64,000 nt of DNA, taken from NCBI RefSeq assembly GCF_900156405.1, contig NZ_FTNN01000008.1, positions 62,001-126,000 on the forward strand. The letters are read 5' to 3'. Both the position numbers and the translations under genes were made by a program. The notes below the pieces were generated by a model. The model had not been told where the DNA came from. It saw only the letters and a program-made list of their open reading frames with translations, and ran no database searches. Position 1 is the first letter of the stretch. Every line of letters starts with the position of its first letter. This DNA comes from Shewanella morhuae. GTDB lineage: Bacteria > Pseudomonadota > Gammaproteobacteria > Enterobacterales > Shewanellaceae. Positions 52,162-61,919 of the stretch are shown one piece after another.

Positions 52162-55100
52162 GGGCGAGCCTCCTGTGTATCATGCTCAATCTGACAGCTT
52201 TCTACGGTATATTCCTTGCGATCGAAAAGCGCATAAAGCACTGGCAGCACAATTAACGTCAGTAAGGTTGATATACTGAGTCCAAAAATGACTGTAATCG
52301 CCATCGGTGCACGCACCTCTGAGCCATCGCCTAATCCTAGCGCCATCGGCAATAAACCTAAGGTAGTGGTGAGTGTGGTCATCATAATAGGGCGTAGGCG
52401 TGACTTAGCGGCGGCGCGAATAGCCTCGAGCTTTTGGGTGCCTTCGCGGCGCAGTTGGTTGATGCGATCAACTAATACAATCGCGTTGTTCACTACAATT
52501 CCCGCAAGCATGATAAGACCGATAAATACCACCACACTCAAATGGGTTTGGGTGATATAAAGTCCAAGTACGCTACCTGCCAAAGCCATCGGCACGGCAA
52601 ACAGAATTAGGAGTGGATGCAATAGCGATTCAAACTGACTTGCCATCACCAGATAGACTAAGAAAATGGCTAAAACAAGCGCAATTTTGAGTGATTTGAA
52701 TGAATTTTCCATTTCCTCATTCTGCCCACCAAAACGAGCTTGCACCGATGCGGGTAACACTTGTTGCGACAGTATTTGCTGCGCCTGTGTCACGGCATCA
52801 CTTAAGTCTCCGTAGGCGATATTCGCCGATACAAGTGCGACGCGCTGTTGGCTGATACGGTTAATCGCCGAGGGGCCTAATTGCAGTGAAACTTCGGCAA
52901 CAGCACTTAACGCAATAGGCTGGCTGCTGTTTGGATTAATAATTAAAGCATCGATATCGCTAATTTGATCGCGCTCAGCAAGTTCGCTGCGTACCAGAAT
53001 ATCAATTTTACGGTCACGCACAGTGTACTGGCTGGCAATAGTGCCGCCAACGCGCTGGGCAATGCGGTTGGCAACCGTTGGCGCATCCATTCCGAGCGCC
53101 GCTAATCTTGCATGGTCAAAGCGGATACTGAGCTCAGGTTGACCATCGCGCAGGCTGGTATTGACGTCAGCAAAACGATCCGATGCAGATAATGCTTTGA
53201 CTAGATTATCGGCGCTGTGCTTGAGCAAGTTTAAATCGTAACCCGTGAGTTCTATTTCTAACGGCGTTTTAAAGCTAAATAATTCAGGTTGTTCGATTTT
53301 AGCTTCAAGTTCAGGAATGCGGCGCGCGGTATCTCGCAGCACTTGAGTGATGGCGTTATAGGCACTGTGATCTGTGAGTACCACTTGCAAACGGCCCCAG
53401 TTTTCACCTCCGCGAGCGGTGTCTGATGTCATCAAACCACCACTACCAGCTTGGCTATAAGCATGGTTAACTTCGGGTTTGTCCTTGATGGACAACGCGA
53501 GTTGTTGTAATACCTTATCGGTTTCACTCACCGCAGTTCCTGGCGGAAGCAGGATCTCTACATAAAACTCACCCTGATTCATCGGCGGAATAAGCTCCAT
53601 ACCTAGGCGAGGTAACAGGCTAATACACGCGCTCGTTATCGCAATAGTGAGCAGTAGCGTGATTATTTGTTGGCGCAGCGCTAAGGCTAATAGTTTGTGA
53701 TAAACCTTCTCGATACTGTGGTAGATAAAGTTAAACCCTGAGCTTAAAGGACGCATGACTAGCCCAATAAGCCAAGAAAATAAGCGGCTTAAAATAAGCA
53801 CTAAGGTTAATAGTGCTCTGGGTAAGTAACTAAATATAAGAAGAATAGGGAAGCTAGATGCTGTCTTACTGTAGTGCTTAAACTTACCCATTTTAGTGGT
53901 AGGTTTATCCGTAGATGGTTTTTTTTCCAGTGCGGGTAAGGTTTTAACACCTTCGCGAGATGCCAACATAGGAATAGAAGTGAGTGCAACTAACAGCGAT
54001 GCTAAAAGCGCAAAGGTAACGGTTAGCGCTTGGTCTGAGAACAGAGCGCCAGCAATACCATCGACAAATACTAATGGCACAAATACCGCAAGAGTGGTGA
54101 GGGTTGAGGCAAAAATCGCCCCAGCTACTTCCTTTGTGCCTGTTACTGCGGCATCTAACTTACTCATGCCTTCGCTACGGCAACGGTCAATGTTCTCTAA
54201 TACTACAATGGCATTATCGACCAATAAACCAATGGCCAGCGCAATTCCACCTAATGACATGATGTTTAAGCTGATATCGGCAAAATACATCATATTGAAT
54301 GTGGCGATGACGGAGAAAGGAATCGAGATAGAAATAATCAGTGTTGGGATGATGTTACGCAGGAACAAGTAAATCACTAGCATAGATAATACGCTGCCCA
54401 TTAGCGCTGAAGAGGTCACTTCACTGATGGCACTTTCGATAAACTCAGATTGGTCGTAAATCACTTCGAGTTTGTTTTGTTTCGGATCTTGATTGATTTT
54501 AGCCAGTTCATCACGCAGTTTTTTGGCAACGGCCACGGTATTAGCATCACCTTCTTTATAAATGGCCAGCTCAATCGATTCTTGGCTACCGATGCGGGTG
54601 ATATCACTGCGCTCTTTATAGGCATCAGTGATGGTAGCAACTTCAAATAAACGCACTAAGGTTTGTTCATTACGATAGACAATAACTTGGCCAAGTTCTT
54701 CCAATGAATTGAATTGATTGAGTGTTCTGACTAAATATTCACGATCACCTTGGATGACTTTACCCGCAGAGAGGTTAATGTTTTCTTCGTTAATGCGACG
54801 TTTAATGTCATCGGCATTGAGATTGAGCTGCGATAGTTTTTCTTGATTGAGCAGAATATGCACTTCTTGCTCTAAACCACCCGATAAACGCACCGCAGCC
54901 ACACCCGAAAGGGCTTCTAGGCGCCGTTTAAGCTCTTCTTCTGCGTAGGTACGCATTTGCTTAAGATTGGCTTCTGAGGCATTGGGTACCGATAAGGCCA
55001 GACGCATAATTGGGTCAAGGTTAGGGTTAAAACGCAGCAATAAAGGTTTTTTAACATCTAATGGCAGGGCGATAGTGTCGAGCTTTTCACGCACATCTAA

Positions 55101-55415
55101 ACTCGCCATGTCCATCGTGGTGCCCCATTCAAACTCAAGCACCACATCTGACATGCCCGATCGTGAAATAGAGCTAATTTTGCGTAAGCCTTTGACCACG
55201 CCAACGGCTTCTTCAATTGGTTTTGAGACGAGTTGCTCGACTTCTACAGGCGCTGCACCGTCATACATAGTGCGAATAGTTAACGTGGGATAGCTCAAAT
55301 CTGGCAGTAACTTAACCGCCAAGCGTGAAAACCCCACCATACCGAATAACATCACCGCCAGCATGAACATCCACACTGTAACGGGTCGTTTAACTGAAGT
55401 GCTGATAATTGACAT
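52158..55415 (-). CDS. RND transporter permease, first of the pair
   Basis: A 1085-aa paralogue of the next permease, with the same layout and TM4 AIGLLVDNAIVVLENID, again DN where DD is usual. It is about 70 residues longer, with an extra hydrophilic insert near residues 490-560 (EGVKTLPALEKKPSTDKPTTKMGKFKH) between the transmembrane halves. An ATG at 55427 is in frame, but ATG 55415 has GGAG at six bases and gives the RND N-terminus MSIISTSVKRPVTVWMF. It follows the lipoprotein adaptor by 12 bp. Confidence 0.92.
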   Translation of the reverse strand: MSIISTSVKRPVTVWMFMLAVMLFGMVGFSRLAVKLLPDLSYPTLTIRTMYDGAAPVEVEQLVSKPIEEAVGVVKGLRKISSISRSGMSDVVLEFEWGTTMDMASLDVREKLDTIALPLDVKKPLLLRFNPNLDPIMRLALSVPNASEANLKQMRTYAEEELKRRLEALSGVAAVRLSGGLEQEVHILLNQEKLSQLNLNADDIKRRINEENINLSAGKVIQGDREYLVRTLNQFNSLEELGQVIVYRNEQTLVRLFEVATITDAYKERSDITRIGSQESIELAIYKEGDANTVAVAKKLRDELAKINQDPKQNKLEVIYDQSEFIESAISEVTSSALMGSVLSMLVIYLFLRNIIPTLIISISIPFSVIATFNMMYFADISLNIMSLGGIALAIGLLVDNAIVVLENIDRCRSEGMSKLDAAVTGTKEVAGAIFASTLTTLAVFVPLVFVDGIAGALFSDQALTVTFALLASLLVALTSIPMLASREGVKTLPALEKKPSTDKPTTKMGKFKHYSKTASSFPILLIFSYLPRALLTLVLILSRLFSWLIGLVMRPLSSGFNFIYHSIEKVYHKLLALALRQQIITLLLTIAITSACISLLPRLGMELIPPMNQGEFYVEILLPPGTAVSETDKVLQQLALSIKDKPEVNHAYSQAGSGGLMTSDTARGGENWGRLQVVLTDHSAYNAITQVLRDTARRIPELEAKIEQPELFSFKTPLEIELTGYDLNLLKHSADNLVKALSASDRFADVNTSLRDGQPELSIRFDHARLAALGMDAPTVANRIAQRVGGTIASQYTVRDRKIDILVRSELAERDQISDIDALIINPNSSQPIALSAVAEVSLQLGPSAINRISQQRVALVSANIAYGDLSDAVTQAQQILSQQVLPASVQARFGGQNEEMENSFKSLKIALVLAIFLVYLVMASQFESLLHPLLILFAVPMALAGSVLGLYITQTHLSVVVFIGLIMLAGIVVNNAIVLVDRINQLRREGTQKLEAIRAAAKSRLRPIMMTTLTTTLGLLPMALGLGDGSEVRAPMAITVIFGLSISTLLTLIVLPVLYALFDRKEYTVESCQIEHDTQEARP

Positions 55416-55427
55416 AAATGACTCCAA

Positions 55428-56492
55428 TCAGTTTTTAGCAGAAATAAGATTGAGTGGAGTGATCACTTCGACTAATGATTGATCTTTCAGGTTTTGCTGG
55501 CCACGAGTCACAACTTGCTCTCCGGGTTTAATGCCAGTAATAACTTCGACTAAATCCCCTTCACGGTAGCCAATTTCAATTTCTCGGCGATTAGCGTTCG
55601 CCCCATCAATCACATACAACGCTTGTTTATCATCTTGGTTAATCAAGGCGCTGTAGGGGATAGTGATAACATTTTCATGGGTATCATATTTAAGTTCAAC
55701 ACGGGTAAACATGCCCGCTTTAAGACGTGCATCTTGGTTAGGTACAGCGAGTGTTACCTTAAAAGTGCCGCTTTGTGGGTCAACAATTGGGCTTATCCGC
55801 AACACTTTGGCATGAATAGCACGCTTGCTTTGTTGATTGCTAAACACTTGAGCCTCTTGGCCGAGTTTTAAACTTGCCAGTTGTTGCTCTGGTAAATGTA
55901 CGATGCCGTGCAGCTCATCTTGGTTAACGATGTAAAAAAGATCGCCGTATTCCTTGGCCATATTGCCCGCTTTTACATAACGCTTAGCGACTACGCCACT
56001 GATGGGTGACACCACTTGGCTTTCTGTGACTTGCAGCTTGGCGAGATCTTTTTTTGCAATAGCCGCTTGCAAGTTATATTCGAGCTTGGCCATTGAGTCG
56101 GCGCTAATAAATTCTCTGTTGCCCATCTTTTTAAGACGGTTTAATTCTTGCTCAATAATTTTTACTTCAGCTTCTGAGCGGTCTAAATCGTATTGTTGCC
56201 TTTTTGCATCGATAACAGCGAGCACTTGACCCTTTTGAACACGATCGCCTTCTTCAACAGTAAGTGATTCAATCAATCCAGAAATACGGCTGACGACATT
56301 GGCTTCTTGCGGCGCTTCTAAAGTGGCGGTCGTGCTATAAAAAGAGGAAACGTCTCCTTGCTTCACTGTAGTGGTTTCGACGGGAATGGCATATTTTTCT
56401 TCTTTTTTGGCCACTTCCTCTCCACCACAGGCTGCCAGCATTGAAATCATAAATAATGGCAGAATGAATTTAGCAACTTTTGACTTTCTCAT
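55428..56492 (-). CDS. RND efflux adaptor lipoprotein (membrane fusion protein)
   Basis: A 354-aa lipoprotein adaptor. The signal peptide ends in lipobox LAAC (C about residue 22), so it is tethered by lipid. Lipoyl halves lie near 75-100 (SLTVEEGDRVQKGQVLAVI) and 140-170 (VVSPISGVVAKRYVKAGNMAKE). A helical hairpin separates them and barrel and membrane-proximal domains follow. ATG at 56549 is in frame, but 56492 places the signal peptide at the start. First gene of the operon. No TolC homologue or regulator is nearby. Confidence 0.92.
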   Translation of the reverse strand: MRKSKVAKFILPLFMISMLAACGGEEVAKKEEKYAIPVETTTVKQGDVSSFYSTTATLEAPQEANVVSRISGLIESLTVEEGDRVQKGQVLAVIDAKRQQYDLDRSEAEVKIIEQELNRLKKMGNREFISADSMAKLEYNLQAAIAKKDLAKLQVTESQVVSPISGVVAKRYVKAGNMAKEYGDLFYIVNQDELHGIVHLPEQQLASLKLGQEAQVFSNQQSKRAIHAKVLRISPIVDPQSGTFKVTLAVPNQDARLKAGMFTRVELKYDTHENVITIPYSALINQDDKQALYVIDGANANRREIEIGYREGDLVEVITGIKPGEQVVTRGQQNLKDQSLVEVITPLNLISAKN

Positions 56493-56734
56493 AAGAGTAT
56501 TACCGGTTGTATTTATCGTGATGACATGTAAAAGCACAAAATATGCCAATGTTATAATTTGTTTTATTTCAATTACTTATTCTGGATGTTGATGGCGTGC
56601 TATTAGTGGATACCATCAAATGTAGCCAAAAAGTTTAATAAATGATGAAAATAACCATGCATAGTTAATGGTGTGATAATTTATAACAATATGTTTTGTG
56701 TGAGGAAGGGCTGATTTAAGGGGAATTGAGATAT

Positions 56735-56759
56735 AAAAAAAGCGCCCTGAGGCGCTTTT
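56735..56759 (-). terminator. Terminator of gltA
   Basis: AAAAGCGCC (56738-56746) pairs with GGCGCTTTT (56751-56759) around CTGA. Read on the minus strand it runs into T residues, 21 bp after the gltA stop. Confidence 0.9.
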
Positions 56760-56779
56760 AAATGCATAAAGTCTGGGAT

Positions 56780-58066
56780 TTAACGTTTATCTAAATCAAC
56801 AAAATTACGCGTTTTTTCGCCAGTATAAAGCTGACGAGGACGGCTGATTTTGTGCCCTGGTTGATCTAACATTTCTTTCCAGTGAGCAATCCAGCCAACA
56901 GTGCGTGCCAGTGCAAACAGCACAGTGAACATACTGGTTGGAATACCAATGGCTTTCATGATGATGCCAGAGTAGAAATCGACGTTTGGATATAGCTTCT
57001 TAGAAATAAAGTATTCGTCTTCAAGCGCAATGCGCTCAAGTTCCATGGCGACATCCAATAGAGGATCTTTTACTTTTAGCTCTTTCAGCACTTCATGACA
57101 GGTTTCACGCATAACTTTGGCTCGAGGGTCAAAGTTCTTGTAAACACGGTGTCCGAAGCCCATTAGACGGAATGGATCATTCTTATCTTTAGCACGTTCA
57201 ATGAATTCAGGAATACGGTCAACTGAACCGATTTCTTCTAACATTTGTAAGCAAGCTTCGTTAGCGCCGCCGTGTGCAGGGCCCCAAAGTGACGCAATAC
57301 CCGCTGCGATACACGCAAATGGGTTAGCGCCTGAAGAACCCGCTAAACGCACGGTTGAAGTCGATGCGTTTTGTTCATGATCAGCATGTAAAATGAAGAT
57401 CCTGTCCATGGCACGTTCAACAATCGGATTAACAACGTATTCTTCGCACGGCACTGCAAACATCATGCTTAGGAAGTTGCCCGCATAGCTTAAGTCATTA
57501 CGTGGGTAAACGAATGGCTGGCCTGAAGAATACTTGTAACACATTGCTGCAATAGTCGGCATTTTTGAGACCAAGCGATAAGCAGCGATTTCACGGTGAC
57601 GTGGATCGTTAACATCTAAAGAGTCTTGATAAAATGCAGATAGCGCGCCCGTTACACCACATAACATGGCCATAGGGTGAGCATCACGACGGAAGCCTCT
57701 AAAGAAGAAAGCTAGCTGCTCGTGCACCATTGTATGATTTTTTACTGTATGTACAAACTCAGTATATTGTGCTTTTGTCGGTAGTTCACCGTAAAGCAAC
57801 AGATAACATAGGTCTAGGTAATCGGAGTCAACAGCAAGTTGATCGATTGGATAGCCACGATGTAGCAATATGCCCAGATCACCATCAATAAAGGTAATTG
57901 CAGATTCACAAGAAGCAGTCGCTAGAAAACCTGGGTCAAAGGTAAAGTAACCCTTGCTGCCAAGCTTACTAATATCGATTACGTCAAAACCAGCTGATCC
58001 TTGCTTTATTGGCAATTCTATCGAGTCGTTCCCTGGTAATTCTAATTTGGCTTTTAAATCAGCCAT
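56780..58066 (-). CDS. gltA: Citrate synthase, type II
   Basis: Condenses acetyl-CoA and oxaloacetate to citrate. The 428-aa protein has the length and layout of E. coli GltA (427 aa), the NADH-inhibited hexameric form. Active-site residues visible are H265 (GPAHGG), H306 (GFGHRVYKN) and D363 (NVDFYSG), with [14 protein letters not shown] near 227-240. GGAGAACGGGGT precedes ATG 58066. It is divergent from sdhC with a 417-bp promoter region, as in E. coli. Confidence 0.98.
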   Translation of the reverse strand: MADLKAKLELPGNDSIELPIKQGSAGFDVIDISKLGSKGYFTFDPGFLATASCESAITFIDGDLGILLHRGYPIDQLAVDSDYLDLCYLLLYGELPTKAQYTEFVHTVKNHTMVHEQLAFFFRGFRRDAHPMAMLCGVTGALSAFYQDSLDVNDPRHREIAAYRLVSKMPTIAAMCYKYSSGQPFVYPRNDLSYAGNFLSMMFAVPCEEYVVNPIVERAMDRIFILHADHEQNASTSTVRLAGSSGANPFACIAAGIASLWGPAHGGANEACLQMLEEIGSVDRIPEFIERAKDKNDPFRLMGFGHRVYKNFDPRAKVMRETCHEVLKELKVKDPLLDVAMELERIALEDEYFISKKLYPNVDFYSGIIMKAIGIPTSMFTVLFALARTVGWIAHWKEMLDQPGHKISRPRQLYTGEKTRNFVDLDKR

Positions 58067-58483
58067 ACCCCGTTCTCCTTACTTAGTTCTTACTCTGTGA
58101 GTGCGGTACTTCAAAAACGCCATTACTGTACAGCTATTCTAGATCACATTTCAATTTAAATAAGCGTTTAAATTTGTTAGACCATGGTATAAAACTCTTT
58201 ACTTTCCTTGCTGCAACTGGCACTTACGAGGATATCTGCACAAAAAAAACATAATTTGCATTCTGTGATGTTTGTATTTGACATTTCCCGCGAGTATACT
58301 TGCCTCCGCCTAATAATGGCCGCAAACAACGATTATAAAACACGCTTTATTTAGAAATTAAATAATCTGTGCCCAGATAGTTAACTGTTTGTTTAAACTT
58401 TGCTTTTGTGTTTACTTTTGCCTTAAATTACCTATTGGTTTAAAGTTTGTACAAAAGCGGTTCACATAACAAAAAAATGCTCA
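58067..58483. promoter_or_regulatory. Divergent promoter region gltA / sdhC
   Basis: A 417-bp region expected to carry promoters for both TCA units. TTGTAT (58272-58277), a 17-base spacer and TATACT (58295-58300) is a candidate sigma-70 promoter facing sdhC. GTTAACTGTTTGTTTAAAC (58380-58398) contains two GTTNA-type blocks 11 bp apart, resembling the ArcA direct-repeat box, which would fit oxygen-dependent repression known for sdh. Both are read by eye and unproven. Confidence 0.45.
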
Positions 58484-58879
58484 ATGGAGCTGAGTGAGCA
58501 GAACGTGAAAAAGCAAAGACCTGTCCATTTAGATCTGCAGACCATTCGCTTTCCTGCAACAGCGATTGTGTCAATTCTTCACCGTGTTTCCGGTGTCATC
58601 ATGCTGTTCGCAGTTGGCATTCTTATTTGGTTGCTAAATTCATCTTTAGCATCCGCAGAAAGCTTTGCTGGCGTTCAGTCTCTATTTGATCACTTCATCA
58701 TGAAGTTCATCATATGGGGTATTTTGACGGCATTAGCCTTCCATTTATTTGGTGGCCTGCGCCACTTAGTAATGGATACCGGACGTTGGGAAGAGTTGGC
58801 TTCGGGTACCGTATCAGCGAAAGCTGTGTTTGTATTGACGGTAGCCTTTTCAATTGTAGCGGGGATATGGGTATGGTAA
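58484..58879 (+). CDS. sdhC: Succinate dehydrogenase cytochrome b556 subunit
   Basis: Membrane anchor of complex II that binds haem b and ubiquinone. It has three transmembrane helices and the family start VKKQRPVHLDLQTIRFPATA. SILHRVSGV carries the serine and arginine of the quinone site, and FHLFGGLRHLVMD has the haem-ligand histidine. ATG 58484 gives 131 aa but has no good ribosome site. GTG at 58505 gives 124 aa beginning at the conserved KKQRP, so either start is possible. It overlaps sdhD by seven bases. Confidence 0.94.
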   Translation: MELSEQNVKKQRPVHLDLQTIRFPATAIVSILHRVSGVIMLFAVGILIWLLNSSLASAESFAGVQSLFDHFIMKFIIWGILTALAFHLFGGLRHLVMDTGRWEELASGTVSAKAVFVLTVAFSIVAGIWVW

Positions 58880-59220
58880 CCAATGCAGCAAGTTTTGGAC
58901 GCAGTGGAGTTCATGACTTTATTCTTATACGCGCTAGTGCAGTGATCCTCGCCTGTTATTCTATATTTTTAGTAGGCTTTATTGCATGTAGTTCCCCTCT
59001 CACTTACGATGTCTGGCATAGTCTATTTAGCACGCTACCAATGAAAGTGTTTACACTTCTTGCGTTGGTAGCATTGCTCGTACACGCTTGGATTGGTGTA
59101 TGGCAAGTGCTGACAGATTACGTCAAGTGCACGTCGTTACGTGGTGTTTTACAGTTCATCTTTGTCGTTACCGTATTTTGTTATTTAGCGGCCGGCATTG
59201 TTATTGTGTGGGGTGTCTAA
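58873..59220 (+). CDS. sdhD: Succinate dehydrogenase membrane anchor subunit
   Basis: The second hydrophobic anchor of complex II, 115 aa as in E. coli. It begins MVTNAASFGRSGVHDFILIRASAV, nearly the E. coli start. It has three membrane helices and the LLVHAWIGVWQVLTDYVK quinone/haem region. The reading frame is open from 58714, but only ATG 58873 gives the family protein. The ATG overlaps the sdhC stop (ATGGTAA), so translation is coupled. sdhA begins immediately after the stop codon. Confidence 0.96.
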   Translation: MVTNAASFGRSGVHDFILIRASAVILACYSIFLVGFIACSSPLTYDVWHSLFSTLPMKVFTLLALVALLVHAWIGVWQVLTDYVKCTSLRGVLQFIFVVTVFCYLAAGIVIVWGV

Positions 59221-60987
59221 GTGAGTATTCCAGTACGCGAATTTGATGCTGTAGTGATCGGTGCCGGCGGCGCTGGTATGCGTGCAGCGCTGCAAATTTC
59301 TAAAGAAGGTAAAAGCTGTGCGCTTTTATCAAAAGTATTCCCAACACGTTCTCATACCGTATCTGCGCAGGGTGGTATTACCGTTGCATTAGGTAACGCC
59401 CATGAAGATCATTGGGAACAGCATATGTACGATACCGTGAAAGGTTCCGATTTTATCGGCGACCAAGAAGCGATTGAATTCATGTGTAAAACCGGTCCTG
59501 AAGCGGTTATTGAACTTGAGCAAATGGGTTTACCTTTTTCTCGTTTTGATAACGGCACTATTTACCAACGTCCTTTTGGTGGTCAATCTAGAAACTTTGG
59601 TGGCGAGCAAGCTGCACGTACTGCAGCCGCGGCTGACCGTACTGGTCATGCTTTGCTTCACTGTTTATACCAGCAAAACGTTAAGCATAAAACGCAAGTA
59701 TTCTCAGAATGGTATGCATTAGATCTCGTTAAAAACGAGGATGATGTCGTTGTGGGTTGTACTGCGATTGAAATTGAAACGGGTGATATCGTTTATTTCA
59801 AAGCTAAAGCAACAATTCTAGCAACAGGTGGAGCAGGGCGTATCTACGCTTCTACCACTAACGCACATATCAACACCGGTGACGGCGTAGGTATGGCGAT
59901 GCGTGCTGGCGTACAAATGCAAGATATGGAAATGTGGCAGTTCCACCCAACGGGCATCGCCGGTGCGGGTGTACTTGTGACTGAAGGTTGTCGTGGTGAA
60001 GGCGGTTATCTGCTGAACAAAGACGGCGAGCGATTTATGGAGCGTTATGCCCCTAACGCGAAAGATTTGGCATCACGCGACGTGGTTGCACGTTCAATGA
60101 TGACTGAAATCCGCGAAGGTCGTGGTTTAGACGGTCCATTAGGTCCACATCTGTTACTTAAGCTTGATCACTTAGGCAAAGAAACACTTGAGGCACGTTT
60201 ACCAGGCGTGTGTGAATTGTCTCGTACTTTTGCTCATATCGATCCGGCTGATGGCCCAATCCCTGTATTGCCAACCTGTCACTATATGATGGGCGGTTTG
60301 CCAACTAAGGTCAGTGGTCAAGTTATTCGCAAGAATGAAGATGGCACTGAACATGACATCATTGGCCTGTTTGCTGTAGGTGAGATTGCCTGTGTATCGG
60401 TACATGGTGCTAATCGCTTAGGTGGTAACTCATTGCTCGACTTAGTGGTCTTTGGCCGCGCAGCGGGTCAGCATTTAGGTAAAGCCTTAGATGAAACTGA
60501 CGATCCAAAAGACGCAAGCGATGCCAATGTTCAAGCATCACTCGCGCGTTTAAATCGTTGGGAAAGCAACAAAGATGGCGAAGATCCTGCGCAAATCCGT
60601 AAGGATCTGCAACTGTGTATGCAGTTAAACTTCTCGGTATTCCGTCGTGGCGATGCTATGGCTGAAGGCTTAGCGCAGTTGAAAGTGATCCGTGAACGTC
60701 TTGCGAATGCTAAATTGTCTGATAACTCTCGTGAGTTCAATACTCAACGTATTGAATGCTTAGAGTTAGATAACTTAATGGCAACGGCAATCGCAACGGC
60801 CTATGCAGCTAACTTCCGTACTGAAAGCCGCGGTGCTCACTCACGTGAAGATTATTTAGAACGTGATGATGAGAACTGGTTATGCCACAGCTTATTTGAT
60901 CCTGCGACTGAAATGATGGATCGTCGTGCAGTCAACATGGCACCTAAGCTACGTGAAGCATTCCCGCCGAAGAAACGTACCTACTAG
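59221..60987 (+). CDS. sdhA: Succinate dehydrogenase flavoprotein subunit
   Basis: Catalytic subunit of complex II, 588 aa as in E. coli. It oxidises succinate to fumarate using covalently bound FAD. The FAD-binding GAGGAGM (14-20) and the covalent flavin histidine H45 ([12 protein letters not shown]) are visible. So are the substrate-binding QFHPTGI and [11 protein letters not shown] and the [19 protein letters not shown] block. Starts with GTG directly at the sdhD stop. sdhB follows after 11 bp. Confidence 0.98.
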   Translation: MSIPVREFDAVVIGAGGAGMRAALQISKEGKSCALLSKVFPTRSHTVSAQGGITVALGNAHEDHWEQHMYDTVKGSDFIGDQEAIEFMCKTGPEAVIELEQMGLPFSRFDNGTIYQRPFGGQSRNFGGEQAARTAAAADRTGHALLHCLYQQNVKHKTQVFSEWYALDLVKNEDDVVVGCTAIEIETGDIVYFKAKATILATGGAGRIYASTTNAHINTGDGVGMAMRAGVQMQDMEMWQFHPTGIAGAGVLVTEGCRGEGGYLLNKDGERFMERYAPNAKDLASRDVVARSMMTEIREGRGLDGPLGPHLLLKLDHLGKETLEARLPGVCELSRTFAHIDPADGPIPVLPTCHYMMGGLPTKVSGQVIRKNEDGTEHDIIGLFAVGEIACVSVHGANRLGGNSLLDLVVFGRAAGQHLGKALDETDDPKDASDANVQASLARLNRWESNKDGEDPAQIRKDLQLCMQLNFSVFRRGDAMAEGLAQLKVIRERLANAKLSDNSREFNTQRIECLELDNLMATAIATAYAANFRTESRGAHSREDYLERDDENWLCHSLFDPATEMMDRRAVNMAPKLREAFPPKKRTY

Positions 60988-60998
60988 GAGTTGCAAAG

Positions 60999-61706
60999 AT
61001 GAAATTGACATTTGCAGTTTATCGCTACAATCCTGATGTAGATACTAAACCGTATATGCAGGATTACAACTTAGAAGTGGCTGAAGGCTCAGACATGATG
61101 GTGCTTGATGCACTGATCAAGTTGAAAGAGCAAGATCCAACTTTGTCATTCCGTCGCTCGTGCCGTGAAGGTGTGTGTGGTAGTGATGGCGTCAACATGA
61201 ATGGTAAAAATGGTTTGGCTTGTATTACGCCAATTTCAACCTTTAAAGGTAAGAAATTAGAAATACGTCCATTACCAGGGATGCCAGTTGTTCGTGACTT
61301 AGTTGTTGATTTAACTCAGTTCTATAAGCAGTATGAGAAGATCAAGCCTTACCTCATCAATGATGAGAAAGCACCAGCCCGTGAACACTTACAATCACCT
61401 GAAGAGCGTGCTCATTTAGATGGTCTGTACGAATGTATCATGTGTGCCTGTTGTTCTACGGCTTGCCCATCATTCTGGTGGAATCCTGATAAGTTTATCG
61501 GTCCAAGCGGTCTGCTTCATGCTTACCGTTTCTTGATCGACAGTCGCGACACAGCAACAGAAGAACGTTTATCTGAGCTGGACGACGCCTATAGCGTGTT
61601 CCGTTGCCACGGCATCATGAACTGCGTTGACGTGTGTCCAAAAGGTCTTAATCCGACTAAAGCAATTGGTCATATTAAGTCCATGCTGTTGAAGCGAGCA
61701 GTGTAA
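60999..61706 (+). CDS. sdhB: Succinate dehydrogenase iron-sulfur subunit
   Basis: A 235-aa electron-transfer subunit passing electrons from FAD to quinone. The [2Fe-2S] ligands are C55, C60, D63 and C75, with aspartate at the third site as in E. coli. The C-terminal motifs CIMCACCSTACP (146-157) and C203, C209, C213 hold the [4Fe-4S] and [3Fe-4S] clusters. GGAGTTG precedes ATG 60999. A long wobble-paired hairpin follows before sucA. Confidence 0.98.
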   Translation: MKLTFAVYRYNPDVDTKPYMQDYNLEVAEGSDMMVLDALIKLKEQDPTLSFRRSCREGVCGSDGVNMNGKNGLACITPISTFKGKKLEIRPLPGMPVVRDLVVDLTQFYKQYEKIKPYLINDEKAPAREHLQSPEERAHLDGLYECIMCACCSTACPSFWWNPDKFIGPSGLLHAYRFLIDSRDTATEERLSELDDAYSVFRCHGIMNCVDVCPKGLNPTKAIGHIKSMLLKRAV

Positions 61707-61746
61707 TGCGAGAACCCGAGCTGAAACCAATAATAATATAGCTCTC

Positions 61747-61784
61747 AAAGAGTCACTTTCTGGAAGCAGAAGGTGGCTCTTTTG
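61747..61784 (+). terminator. Hairpin between sdhB and sucA, possible partial terminator
   Basis: A 16-bp stem (61747-61762 with 61767-61782) around GAAG with two G-T wobbles ends in only four T residues before GCG. It probably lowers read-through from sdh into suc, leaving some transcription intact. Confidence 0.65.
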
Positions 61785-61919
61785 CGTATGTAATGGATGA
61801 CAACGCGCCGTATATCTGGATATCTAGGGGCGGCAGAATTATGCGTCGAAGGTAATCTCTACTGACTGCATATTTAATACTATGGCTAAGCACGTGTATA
61901 AAGTTTGAAAGGAATAGAA

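Noticed and set aside
58278..58300. TTGACA...TATACT as a strong sigma-70 promoter for sdhC
   Set aside because: The spacer is only 11 bases, too short; the TTGTAT at 58272 gives a possible 17-base spacing instead.
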